NCBI GenBank assembly: GCA_040905365.1
Contig: JBBDRQ010000049.1
Span: 1-31,336 of the forward strand
From: JAHWKV01 sp040905365
GTDB lineage: Bacteria; Actinomycetota; CADDZG01; JAHWKV01
Direction of reading: 5' to 3'
DNA length: 31,336 nt
Shown here: one piece after another, positions 8,436 through 16,536 of the stretch
Layout: each line of letters opens with the position of its first letter
How positions within the stretch are numbered: the first letter of the stretch is position 1
Translations under genes and position numbers: made by a program
Notes under the pieces: model-generated
Seen by the model: the letters and a program-made list of their open reading frames with translations, nothing else
The model's database searches: none
What the model was told of the DNA's origin: nothing

Positions 8436-11400
8436 GTGTACGAATCTGCAGGCGAGATCCTCCGGGCGGCTCGACACCGACTCGGGATAACCCAGGCCGA
8501 CCTGGCAGCGGCGATGGACGTAAACCAGCAATCCGTGAGCCGATGGGAGTCGAGTCGGGCGATTCCAAGGAGGCAAATGGCCCTTCGGCTTGCGCATTTC
8601 ATGCAGATGCCCGACCACGATTCGTTCCTAAGGTCGTGCGGCCACCCAGTATCCGAGCTTCCAGAAAAGGCGGTGCGTCCCCTGCTCCCAAGGCTGCCTC
8701 TTGGAAGCATCAGCCCGGCCGATTTCGAGGGGTTCTGCCGAGACTTCGTCGCGCTTCGCCACTCAGGGAGTGAGGTGAGTCGATTCGGTGGTGAAGGTCA
8801 CAAACAAGACGGCATTGATCTCCTCGCTCGCTTTGAGGGCGGATCGTCGGCCACGTTTCAATGCAAACGCAGACAAACATTCGGTGCGGCGAGGGTGGCG
8901 GAAGCCGTCAAGGCTAATGCTGTCGAAGCAGATAGGCACTACCTGCTGTTGAGTCGTGTGGCGAGCCCCGATGCGAGAAAGGAAATCCGCAAACATGAGG
9001 GGTGGGTTTTGTGGGACGTCGAAGACATCAGCCGTATTGTTCGCTTCGAGCTGTCGTTGGACGACGCTCGTCGTCTCATTGACACCTACTTCCCTGGTTA
9101 CCGCGAGCACGTTCTAGGACTGACCGCTGCGGGCCTCTGGCTTACGCCTGAAGAGTACTTTCGTCCTGTTCTAAAACCCAATGCCGTGCTAAGTCAGCGA
9201 TGGCTACTTGTAGGCCGCGATTCGGAGCTGGATCGCTTGTCTAAGTTCATGGAATCAAAAGAGAACGCGCTTTTGGTCTTGGGGCGCGGCGGCGCGGGAA
9301 AGACGCGGCTCTTGCTAGGCCTGGTAGACCTTATGAGAGAGAAGAGGCCCGATCATCCGATTCGATTCGCCGCCCGGGAGGCGGTATTTCGACCTGAGGA
9401 TCTCGAAACTCTTCCTCGTGAAGCACTCGTCATCGTTGATGACGCCCATGACCGCGATGACGTCGACGTGCTATTAGCCGGACTGGCACGACGAGATGAT
9501 GTCAAGACCGTCCTTGGCGCGCGCCCTTACGCGCTCAGCAAACTCATCGAGAGCCTCGCTGCTGCTGGGATGATCAGCATTGATGGGCCTTCCCGTCTCG
9601 AACTTTGCGATTTGGAGCGAGAGCATCTTGAGGAACTTGCCCGCGAAGTCCTTGAAGACGCTGGTGCTGATCACGAGGCCGCATCGCAGATCGTGGACGC
9701 CACCTTGGACAGTCCTCTCTTCACCGTTGTTGGTTCGCAGCTTGTTGCGTCAGGTAAGACGGACCCTAGCGGATTGGCTTCAGACGACACTGCGCGGTCG
9801 CTGCTTCTCGCAACCTTTAGAGACGCGATCGTCGGTGACGTCGGAGAGCCCGGGGATCAGGTCCTTCTCCGCGAGCTGCTACGTCTTATCGCGACTCTAC
9901 AGCCCGTCAATTGTGACGACGAGTCGTTTCGCATTGCCGCCAGCGAAGTACTGCAACGATCTCCTGATGTATTGATTCGTCATCTTCGGACGCTCGAGGA
10001 AGCTGGGATTCTGATTCGGCGTGGACGAAAAATGAGAGTCGTTCCTGACCTGCTTGCAGACTTCCTCGTAGCCGACGCGTGCATCGACCCTAAAACAGGG
10101 TCGCCAACTGGTTACGCAGATCGAGTTTTTGGTGCCTCCAACGGGGAGGTTGCGCAGCACCTCATCATCAATGTCGCAAAGCTCGACTGGCGGATAACTC
10201 GCGAGCATGAGATTCGGTCACAGCTACTTGATCGAATCTGGGGATCCCTAAGCGAGGAAATCCTGAGTCTGGACGCTGCGGGTCGGGCAAGCCTCTTGTC
10301 AGCTTTCCCCGACATTTCGTTCTACCAGCCAGCCCGGGCCCTGGAACTCGCTGGTGACCTAATCGAGAATCCCGCAGAGCGTTCTCAGGAACTGCTCGGG
10401 TCGTTCACTAACGAGCACGCCCTGGCAGAGATTCCAAAATTCCTGAGGGGAGCTGGCTACCACCTCGATTACTTGGGCGCAGTAGCGGACCTTCTTTGGA
10501 AGCTTGGCCGAAGCCGTCCAGCCCGCCTACATTCAGAGCCCCACCATTCCGTTCGGATACTCGCAGAGCTTGCTGAGTTCGAGCCGAGGAAGCCGTTGAC
10601 TTACTCGGAGGTTGTTGTCGAGCGCGCGATCAAGTGGCTTGACGATCCTAAAGTAGGTGAATACGCGCACTCCCCATTCGATGTGCTCGAGCCGGCCTTG
10701 GCAACCGAGGGGTATCAAACTCGATCGAGGGGCTGGACGCTCCAAATGCAGCCGTACTTCATCAATGCTGATGTAGTTCGAGGTTTGCGGCACCGTGTCT
10801 TAGGTGTCGCAATCAATGCGCTGAGCCATTCAGATCTGCGGGTTGGCTTTCGAGCGGCCGCTTTCTTGGAGGAAGGGCTGCGCTATCCAACGGGCCTTTT
10901 CGGAAGACGCGCCGGTGAACGTGAGCAACAGCCGTGGAAACCGGAAGTGCTGAGACTCCTCGAACAAATCAGGCAAGTCCTCACGAGTGAGCCGTTGGAT
11001 CCCGTTGTTAAGGATCGCCTTCTCCGAGCGGTTAGCTGGGATGCACGTCACGGAGACGGGCCCGCCCAAGCAGCAGCCCGAAAGATTGTGCCGCTTGCGG
11101 GGAACGACATCCCCATGAGGCTCACAAGGGCGCTTGCGCATGGCTGGGCTCATTCCGCAGAGCTACCCCAAGAAGAACTGGATTACGCCGAAGTCGAAGA
11201 GAAATGGAGAGGCTTTCAACGGCAAGTCGCTGCCGACCTGATTTCGGATCCGGCTCCGGGGCACATTGCTGCTGCCGTTGACTTGATCGAGGAGCGGCTC
11301 GGAGCACTTGCTCTGGTGGGTGAGATTGATACGAATCCGGGGCCATTTCTAGATGCATTCTTTAATCACGCTCCCCAAGCCTCCGAGGAAGTGCTCAGGC

Positions 11401-12533
11401 GAATTGCGTCTGACCCTGAGGGACCACTATGTCGGCAGCTTCACGTCGCGCTTGGAAGTCTTCTAGACGTCGATCCGACCAAGGGTCTAGAGTTCGCTTC
11501 GGAACTCGTCAAGATAGGGGACTCGTCTCGAGGAGTAGCTGCTGCCTATGGATGGGCAGCGCGAAAGAGGTCGTTTTCCGAAGCAGAACTAGAGCTCATA
11601 AACGAACTATGCAGGCACCCCGATTTTCAAACTCGGCTGAGCCTTGCCCGCGGGCTGCGTTTCGCCTCGTCCCTAGAAGACACGTCCAACGTAGACCTTC
11701 TTCTTCGGATCTCGATCGACGGAGTCAGCGAGATCGCAGAGGAGATTGTTGGGTGTTTTGGACGTCACGGGGACTTTTCTGTGCGGGACTTGAGTTCAGG
11801 CCAAAGAAAGCGACTGCTGACGGATCTATCAACTTGCCAAGACATCGACGACTATCAGATAGGTCTTTTTCTAGGTGACCTATCAGTAATCGACCCGAAC
11901 GCAGTCATTGAGTTTCTTGTTGATCGTGTTCGGAAAACCACAGGTCGACGCGAGGGCAAGGGTTACATCCCCATCCCCTACCTATGGGAAAAGTCGTCCC
12001 CGCTCAGGTTCCGAGAGTCAAACAACTTCATGGGTGTCATCGAGCGATTGCTGGTGTGGACTCTAGATAAAGGTCGGTCGGGACCCAAGTCGTTTTGGTC
12101 ACCCCTCATATTCAAGGCGGTTGTCGGAATCTTTGATGACGTCATCCTTCAGGCTCTCGGCGAGTGGCTACTGGACTCTGATCCTTCGAAGATTAAGGCC
12201 GCAGCACAGCTTCTTCGTCACGCTCCAGCAGCTCTTGTATGGGAAAACGCTTCGTGGGTGCGGAGCGTCTTGGAAAACGCTGACTCGATTAGTTCCGACT
12301 GTTATTCGGAGGTCGCAAGCGCCTTTCATTCAGCGGTGATCTCGGGAACGAGGAGGGGCACGCCCGGCGAACCCTTTCCGCAGGACGTGGAGCAACGGGA
12401 CAAGTCTGCGCAGATCGCGGCTTCATTGCCTCCTGGAAGTCCAGCGCATCGCTTCTTCGTTGCCCTTAAGAAATCGGCGGACGAATCGATCCGATGGAGC
12501 ATCGAGATAGACGAAGAAGACCGACCGCGCTAA
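8433..12533 (+). CDS. HTH / Mrr-like nuclease / STAND NTPase fusion (Avs-like candidate defence protein)
   Basis: A single protein of about 1366 residues with several domains in order. An Xre-type helix-turn-helix lies at about 5-60 (GITQADLAAAMDVNQQSVSRWE). An Mrr-like PD-(D/E)xK nuclease lies at about 95-175, with GGEGHKQDGIDL (catalytic D near 126) and FQCKRR (Q-x-K near 143-145). A STAND/NACHT-like P-loop NTPase follows, with Walker A GRGGAGKTR near 284-292 and Walker B VIVDDAHD near 333-340. About 900 residues of helical, HEAT/TPR-like sequence complete it. Nuclease-STAND-repeat proteins of the Avs type are established phage sensors that oligomerise on binding a viral protein and then cut DNA. 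The same logic is inferred here. The fused N-terminal HTH is unusual and could give autoregulation or DNA targeting. The GTG at 8433 was chosen because the HTH begins right after it. It stands alone with no operon partner on the same strand, and its GC is lower than the right-hand genes. Confidence 0.85.
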   Translation: MVYESAGEILRAARHRLGITQADLAAAMDVNQQSVSRWESSRAIPRRQMALRLAHFMQMPDHDSFLRSCGHPVSELPEKAVRPLLPRLPLGSISPADFEGFCRDFVALRHSGSEVSRFGGEGHKQDGIDLLARFEGGSSATFQCKRRQTFGAARVAEAVKANAVEADRHYLLLSRVASPDARKEIRKHEGWVLWDVEDISRIVRFELSLDDARRLIDTYFPGYREHVLGLTAAGLWLTPEEYFRPVLKPNAVLSQRWLLVGRDSELDRLSKFMESKENALLVLGRGGAGKTRLLLGLVDLMREKRPDHPIRFAAREAVFRPEDLETLPREALVIVDDAHDRDDVDVLLAGLARRDDVKTVLGARPYALSKLIESLAAAGMISIDGPSRLELCDLEREHLEELAREVLEDAGADHEAASQIVDATLDSPLFTVVGSQLVASGKTDPSGLASDDTARSLLLATFRDAIVGDVGEPGDQVLLRELLRLIATLQPVNCDDESFRIAASEVLQRSPDVLIRHLRTLEEAGILIRRGRKMRVVPDLLADFLVADACIDPKTGSPTGYADRVFGASNGEVAQHLIINVAKLDWRITREHEIRSQLLDRIWGSLSEEILSLDAAGRASLLSAFPDISFYQPARALELAGDLIENPAERSQELLGSFTNEHALAEIPKFLRGAGYHLDYLGAVADLLWKLGRSRPARLHSEPHHSVRILAELAEFEPRKPLTYSEVVVERAIKWLDDPKVGEYAHSPFDVLEPALATEGYQTRSRGWTLQMQPYFINADVVRGLRHRVLGVAINALSHSDLRVGFRAAAFLEEGLRYPTGLFGRRAGEREQQPWKPEVLRLLEQIRQVLTSEPLDPVVKDRLLRAVSWDARHGDGPAQAAARKIVPLAGNDIPMRLTRALAHGWAHSAELPQEELDYAEVEEKWRGFQRQVAADLISDPAPGHIAAAVDLIEERLGALALVGEIDTNPGPFLDAFFNHAPQASEEVLRRIASDPEGPLCRQLHVALGSLLDVDPTKGLEFASELVKIGDSSRGVAAAYGWAARKRSFSEAELELINELCRHPDFQTRLSLARGLRFASSLEDTSNVDLLLRISIDGVSEIAEEIVGCFGRHGDFSVRDLSSGQRKRLLTDLSTCQDIDDYQIGLFLGDLSVIDPNAVIEFLVDRVRKTTGRREGKGYIPIPYLWEKSSPLRFRESNNFMGVIERLLVWTLDKGRSGPKSFWSPLIFKAVVGIFDDVILQALGEWLLDSDPSKIKAAAQLLRHAPAALVWENASWVRSVLENADSISSDCYSEVASAFHSAVISGTRRGTPGEPFPQDVEQRDKSAQIAASLPPGSPAHRFFVALKKSADESIRWSIEIDEEDRPR

Positions 12534-12706
12534 GAAATGTTGAGCCGCCACCTTCTCAGAGCCCTTCCAGCCGTCGGTTCTGACCCACCAAAAGCGTCGG
12601 GTGAGGATTGGGGATTCGTATGTGCAGACGTCGGCGTATAGGCGGCCCGCATTTACGACGCTTATTCAAACTTGGCTGCTCGCTGCAGACCGGTCAGTTG
12701 CTCGCC

Positions 12707-12884
12707 CCCTTTAAAGGGCTTTGACGCTCCGCGTCGGCCACCCGTGTCTCTCCGGAGGCTGGGAGCCTGCTACCGGGGGTCCTGGCACCCTCCCCGGACC
12801 GCACTTTCACCGACTGGCTGTCCTCAGCTTGCGCTCGGATGTTCCGCCTTATCGACCACCTCCTTCGGAGATCGGCGTCCGAGC
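12707..12884. repeat. Cluster of inverted repeats, possible structured RNA
   Basis: Successive self-complementary elements are visible. They are CCCTTTAAAGGG (12707-12718), GACGC-TCC-GCGTC (12723-12735), AGGCT-GGG-AGCCT (12756-12768), and CCGG/GGGT pairing with ACCC/CCGG (12773-12797). The last is a nested hairpin: GCTCGGA (12833-12839) pairs with TCCGAGC (12878-12884), enclosing CGC/GCG, CGA/TCG and CTCC-TTC-GGAG. Short GC-rich stems arise by chance, but the nested last hairpin and the 12-base palindrome stand out. It could be a transcription terminator after the STAND gene, a small RNA, or remains of a mobile element. Confidence 0.4.
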
Positions 12885-12982
12885 TTCCAGCCGCACCGGA
12901 CCGGAGACGGACCAGACTGAATCGGCTTCCATAAAATAGGCATTCAAAGGCCGGAATATGCGTGATTTTCGGTGGGCGTGAG

Positions 12983-13029
12983 TGTAGGAAAGGGGATTTG
13001 AACCTCGGACCTCTTCCGTGTACAGGAAC
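12983..13029 (-). pseudogene. Decayed 3' half of a tRNA-Val(TAC)-like sequence
   Basis: Read on the minus strand, this segment follows tRNA positions 27-73. The anticodon arm is GTTCC-TGTACAC-GGAAG, with TAC at positions 34-36 and four of five stem pairs kept. The variable region is AGGTC and the T loop is GGTTCAAATCC. Position 33 is G instead of the invariant T, two T-stem pairs are mismatched, and no D arm or 5' acceptor strand is found upstream. It is not a working tRNA. A leftover tRNA 3' half is typical of attachment sites used by integrating elements, which would fit an island boundary here. No intact tRNA-Val is in the window. Confidence 0.45.
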
Positions 13030-13361
13030 AGTCGGGGAACTTGGCCCGTGCCGAACAAGACCGCACTTCGTGCCGAGCGACCCTCATCAGGGCGACAGCC
13101 AGGCACGCTCAGAGGTTTTCAACCGCCCCCACAGGCCCGGGGCATGTACAAAACCCGGTAGAAAACCCGACGAAATATCGGGTCGATGGTGTTTCCACGC
13201 CAGTTTAGCGGTAGGAGGCTGCGACGAGGTATCCCTTGAGCCGACGTACGCCGCGAGGTATTCGCCGGTGCGGGTGGAGCGAGCGGCGATGAGGTCTGCG
13301 GGGCAGCGTTAGAATGCTTTTTAAAGCGAGGAGAATCGCCGTCGAGGAAGGGGCATAAACC

Positions 13362-13631
13362 ATGCTAGGTGACGCTACCCTGATTCTGTGTGACTCGTGT
13401 GGACGGGCAATACCGGACCAGGCCGGTAAAGAGGTTCTCTACCAGGTGGAGAAGGTCCGCTACCGTCTGGAGCTGTGCGCCGGCTGCCTGGACGCGGAGA
13501 TGAAGCGTCTGAACGGGCACCGGGGAGTTCCCGGCTTTCGTAAGCGAGCCGCGCTCATCTTCACCATCGGCTCCCAAGACGAGCTCCCACGGCACGGCGA
13601 ACGCCTCAACCCGGCCGGCCAGGGCAGCTAA
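13362..13631 (+). CDS. Small zinc-ribbon-like protein, function unknown
   Basis: An 89-residue protein with two CxxC pairs (C10-x2-C13 and C39-x2-C42), arranged like a small zinc ribbon or knuckle. An Arg-rich segment and a polar tail follow. AGGAAGGGG lies upstream of the ATG with a spacing of about nine bases, and TAGAAT at 13310-13315 could be a -10 box. Such proteins bind zinc and often nucleic acid or protein partners, but nothing here identifies the partner. It is convergent with the next gene, which ends 67 bases downstream on the other strand and also carries an N-terminal double CxxC. I do not recognise the family. Confidence 0.65.
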   Translation: MLGDATLILCDSCGRAIPDQAGKEVLYQVEKVRYRLELCAGCLDAEMKRLNGHRGVPGFRKRAALIFTIGSQDELPRHGERLNPAGQGS

Positions 13632-13698
13632 GGCCTTCGCAGCAATCACCAATAACTCGGCGACGTCCCGTCGTCTGAGCGAGGACCTCGGTCATGCC

Positions 13699-14943
13699 TC
13701 ACTGCTGCAACGGACCGTCGAACTCTCCGTCCCAAGCCCAGGCCAGCGCGCGGGGAAGTCCCCACTGTCCCAGCTTTGTAAGCCGGCGGCTGGAATCGAC
13801 TACTTGCCCCACCTCCCAGGCGGGCAGCACCAGCTCGAAAGCCGTCTCGACGGCGAAAGCTTCCTCGGGATCAACCTCCCCGTCTACTTCGGGGCATTCG
13901 TTGACGTACCGGACCAAAGTGGCCGGATCGGCAGGCGCTCCGACGCCGGCTCTGGCCAGTCCGATCACAGCACCGAGCCAGTCGGCGTGCTCTAAAGCCA
14001 TGATCATGGACTCTTCCTCAGGTTCCAGGCCCGACTCCTCCCGCATAGCTACCATCCCGCCAAGCGCGGCCAGCCAGGTATCCGGGCTCTGCTCCAAATC
14101 TCGTTGCCCAAGACCTGCGGCCCGCCGCATATGCTCGTACGGCCAAGCCCGTTTGCTCATGCCCTCAAGCAGGCGGTCAACCGCCGACCCGAGCTCCGGC
14201 GGCGGTGGCTCGTCCCGAAGCTCGGCCAGCGCCCCCCGCAACAAGTCCACAGCCTGCGCCTCCGCCCGACTCCAGGCCTCGAGAAATGCCTCGTCCTCCA
14301 TGTCGAGATCCTCGAACATGTCCAGATCGTCGAAATCTCCATCGACACTCGATGCCGGCGCGTCCTTTGCTGCAGCGGCGCCGCCGGCGTCCAACACCGG
14401 CATCCCTTCGATGGTCAGTGTGAAATCCCAGCCCTCGAACGGTTCTAGGGCTCGACCCAGTTCATCCCAGGTCAGCCTCTTTCCGTCGACGATCGCATCG
14501 TAAGGCTTTCCGGCCTCCTGTCCGTTCCACTCCAACCGGCCGGTTAGCTCCGTTCCCGCCGCGATCCAGCCTTCTCCGGTCGGATTGGACTTGAGCTGAA
14601 CCTGGCTCAGCCCGGCACGCACGCGCCGGCGCAGAGTCGCCAGCAATTTCTCGATGTCCACGTCATGGGGACCGATTGCCTTGAATCTGTAACCCTCCCC
14701 AGAGTGCAGACCGACCTCCCCTGCTTCGGCTACCACCCCGGTCGGAGCACGCCACAGCCGAAAACGGAACGCGTGAGCTGTCCCGTCGCCACCGGTGAGA
14801 ATCTCGTCCGCAGGGGCCTCCGGCAGTGTCGGTAGCCCGGCAACCTCCGCTATGCGTTCATCGACGCACCGGTCGCACAGCAACTCGTCGCCCAGTTGTA
14901 CCGTGGCGTGGCTGGCGCCGCACACCTGACAAATTCCGCTCAA
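13699..14943 (-). CDS. Zinc-ribbon protein with acidic middle region, function unknown
   Basis: A 414-residue protein starting at a TTG at 14943 preceded by a GGGAGGG ribosome site. The first 30 residues form a zinc ribbon (C5xxC8 and C23xxC26). A beta-rich domain follows to about residue 190 (segments such as FRFRLWRAPTGVV and GYRFKAIG). Next is an acidic stretch at about 205-230 rich in Asp/Glu/Met, then a helical C-terminal domain with several conserved-looking Trp residues. No enzyme motif is visible. The pattern resembles uncharacterised actinobacterial proteins with an N-terminal zinc ribbon (possibly DUF7713, held weakly). It has no membrane segment or signal peptide, so it is probably cytoplasmic. 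It appears monocistronic. Confidence 0.8.
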   Translation of the reverse strand: MSGICQVCGASHATVQLGDELLCDRCVDERIAEVAGLPTLPEAPADEILTGGDGTAHAFRFRLWRAPTGVVAEAGEVGLHSGEGYRFKAIGPHDVDIEKLLATLRRRVRAGLSQVQLKSNPTGEGWIAAGTELTGRLEWNGQEAGKPYDAIVDGKRLTWDELGRALEPFEGWDFTLTIEGMPVLDAGGAAAAKDAPASSVDGDFDDLDMFEDLDMEDEAFLEAWSRAEAQAVDLLRGALAELRDEPPPPELGSAVDRLLEGMSKRAWPYEHMRRAAGLGQRDLEQSPDTWLAALGGMVAMREESGLEPEEESMIMALEHADWLGAVIGLARAGVGAPADPATLVRYVNECPEVDGEVDPEEAFAVETAFELVLPAWEVGQVVDSSRRLTKLGQWGLPRALAWAWDGEFDGPLQQ

Positions 14944-15175
14944 GCTTCCCTCCCCTCGAGCGCCATCAGCTACTGTGCTTCTACTTGCCGGAGCCGTTCA
15001 CTATCGTCGCGACTGGCTCGACGGCGCCTGCTTGGTTCCAAACCCCGCTGACATTATTCCCAAAACGCTGTACTTGCAACGCGGCCCGGCCATCGCCCGC
15101 GAACTTCCTGGCGTTCCGGTTGCATCTCACGTGCGAATGGGGCAAAGGGCCCCTTGGAGCCAAGGAGGGTTCAAC

Positions 15176-15487
15176 ATGACTAATCACTCCCCGGGTCGAG
15201 TCCGCCGGGCAATTGTCGCCGCGTGTTTGGCTGCGGGCCTCATGACGGTTACGGCCTCGCCCGCGTTGGCAGCCCCCCAAAGCCCGACGGTCAGCGAGCA
15301 AAAGGAAGCCTGCGAAAAGGCCGGCGGCACTTGGAGGCCCCGCGGCGGCGGCTATGGCTGCCGTATCAACGTCGGCTACGGCTGCGGAGTCGACATCCTG
15401 GTCGGTCCCGGGGGCAAGGTCACCGGCGTGGACTACTGGTGCTTCGACTACCATGGGTCCATCGGCAAGATGACCCCGGTCCACTAG
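15176..15487 (+). CDS. Small secreted four-cysteine protein
   Basis: A 103-residue protein starting at the ATG at 15176, directly after AAGGAGGG. An upstream in-frame extension to 14975 has no ribosome site and precedes the obvious signal sequence. The N-terminus is a classic Sec signal: basic n-region (GRVRR), hydrophobic core and cleavage after ALA-AP. The mature part of about 70 residues has four Cys, is rich in Gly/Tyr (GGGYGC, GYGC), and contains VGPGGKVTGVDYWCFD. The spacing suggests two disulfides in a small extracellular domain. I do not recognise a named family. It is followed 6 bp later by a strong hairpin. Confidence 0.8.
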   Translation: MTNHSPGRVRRAIVAACLAAGLMTVTASPALAAPQSPTVSEQKEACEKAGGTWRPRGGGYGCRINVGYGCGVDILVGPGGKVTGVDYWCFDYHGSIGKMTPVH

Positions 15488-15493
15488 CCAACT

Positions 15494-15532
15494 AGAGCCG
15501 GACCGGTCCGAAAGTCCGGCCGGTCCGGCTCT
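15494..15532. terminator. Perfect 13-bp inverted repeat between convergent genes
   Basis: AGAGCCGGACCGG (15494-15506) pairs completely with CCGGTCCGGCTCT (15520-15532) across a 13-base loop. It lies just after the stop of the small secreted protein and 44 bp before the stop of the convergent YceI gene. It probably terminates transcription from both sides. No U-tract follows, as is common in high-GC Actinomycetota. Confidence 0.8.
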
Positions 15533-15575
15533 ACCGGTACCGCGTCATCGCTATGCAGAATTGTGCCTCCGGCGC

Positions 15576-16307
15576 TTAGACGGGAGCCGGCAGGGCCTGC
15601 GCCTCGATCTGAAGCTCGATCTGCCGGCCCACCAAGACTCCTCCGGACTCCAAAACTCGATTCCATACCAGGCCGAACTCCTCACGATCGATGCGCGACC
15701 GAGCCTCGAAGGCCATCCTGGGCTGGCCGAGTGCATCGGTCACGGTGCCAAGATACTCCAGCTCCAGACTGACCGGACGGGTCACGCCCCGGATGGTGAG
15801 ATCGCCGCATAACCGGCAGTTGCGCGGACCGCGGATCTCAAGGCCGGTGCTCACAAAACGCATGTGCGGGTGGTTGTCGACGTCCAAAAATTCGCCCGAC
15901 CTCAGGTGTGCGTCACGCACCGGCTCTCCGGTGTCGATACTTGCCGTCTCCACGGTGACGTCCACCTGCGCCTCCGACGGGCAGGTGCCGACGAACACGC
16001 TGCCCGACACTTGCTTGAAACCGCCCCGCACCTTGGCAACCATCAAGTGCGGCGCCACGAACCCCACGGTGGTGTGAGCGGGGTCGATCGCCCAATGGCG
16101 AGAGATCCACTGCGGCTCCACCGGCCGGACGGGCTCGAGGTTGTTTGCCAGACGCTTTAGCAGATCTCGACGGCGAATCCGGTAAACGCCGCGATCTCGA
16201 TGTACGCTCAACTGCTGCGCCCAACTGCGATCGAGCTTTACCCAGCGATTGGGTTGGCGGGCGGGAAGGTGCCGGGCAGCAAGCAACTCGGACCGATGTG
16301 TAGTCAT
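15576..16307 (-). CDS. YceI-family lipid-binding-like protein with N-terminal extension
   Basis: A 243-residue protein. From about residue 66 it is a typical YceI domain: W-x-I-D-P-A-H-T-x-V-G-F at its start, RDAHLRSGEFLDVDNHP in the middle (about 133-149), LTIRGVTRPVSLELEY and FGLVWN near the end. YceI domains are lipocalin-like beta barrels known to bind isoprenoid-type or amphiphilic lipids. GGAGGAA lies seven bases before the ATG, so the 65-residue N-terminal extension is probably real. It is basic and has no signal peptide, unlike the periplasmic E. coli protein, so a cytoplasmic location is likely. The ligand and pathway are unknown. It has its own 229-bp upstream gap and appears separate from the Fea1 gene. 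Confidence 0.88.
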   Translation of the reverse strand: MTTHRSELLAARHLPARQPNRWVKLDRSWAQQLSVHRDRGVYRIRRRDLLKRLANNLEPVRPVEPQWISRHWAIDPAHTTVGFVAPHLMVAKVRGGFKQVSGSVFVGTCPSEAQVDVTVETASIDTGEPVRDAHLRSGEFLDVDNHPHMRFVSTGLEIRGPRNCRLCGDLTIRGVTRPVSLELEYLGTVTDALGQPRMAFEARSRIDREEFGLVWNRVLESGGVLVGRQIELQIEAQALPAPV

Positions 16308-16536
16308 GGGGCATTCCTCCTCGAGCGAGCCGGGATACCCTGGTTTCAGGATACGATCTTGCAGGTTTCGGCCGGTTATCTACGGATGGACAGTTGGTGT
16401 ACGCGCGCGGCAACCGGCCGCTGTTTATTTGGAGTGGCGGCGGATGCATCTATGCCGCCAACTCCAGTCTGGATCACAAACCGTCTGATGTAAAGCATCC
16501 CCAGATCTGCGCGGCGGACGGTTGCCGGATACCCAA

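Larger units (their letters stand above)
12534..13361. other. Non-coding stretch between defence region and chromosomal genes
   Basis: No gene is supported here: the open frames lack ribosome sites and domains. It contains a cluster of inverted repeats (12707-12884) and a decayed tRNA-Val-like 3' half (12983-13029), both listed separately. From 13030 to about 13300 I see nothing definite beyond short hairpins. A TAGAAT hexamer at 13310-13315 could be the -10 of the following small gene. Base composition changes around here from the lower-GC accessory region to the GC-rich right side. Confidence 0.6.

Noticed and set aside
12983..13060. Functional tRNA gene
   Set aside because: There is no 5' acceptor strand or D arm, the invariant T33 is lost and two T-stem pairs are mismatched.
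12849..13106. 85-codon minus-strand open frame
   Set aside because: Its EVRGSNPLS-type sequence is the well-known false translation of a tRNA anticodon/T arm. I explain it as the tRNA-like remnant.
14975..15175. Upstream extension of the small secreted protein
   Set aside because: It would place about 67 residues before a clear signal peptide, while a strong ribosome site lies directly before the internal ATG.
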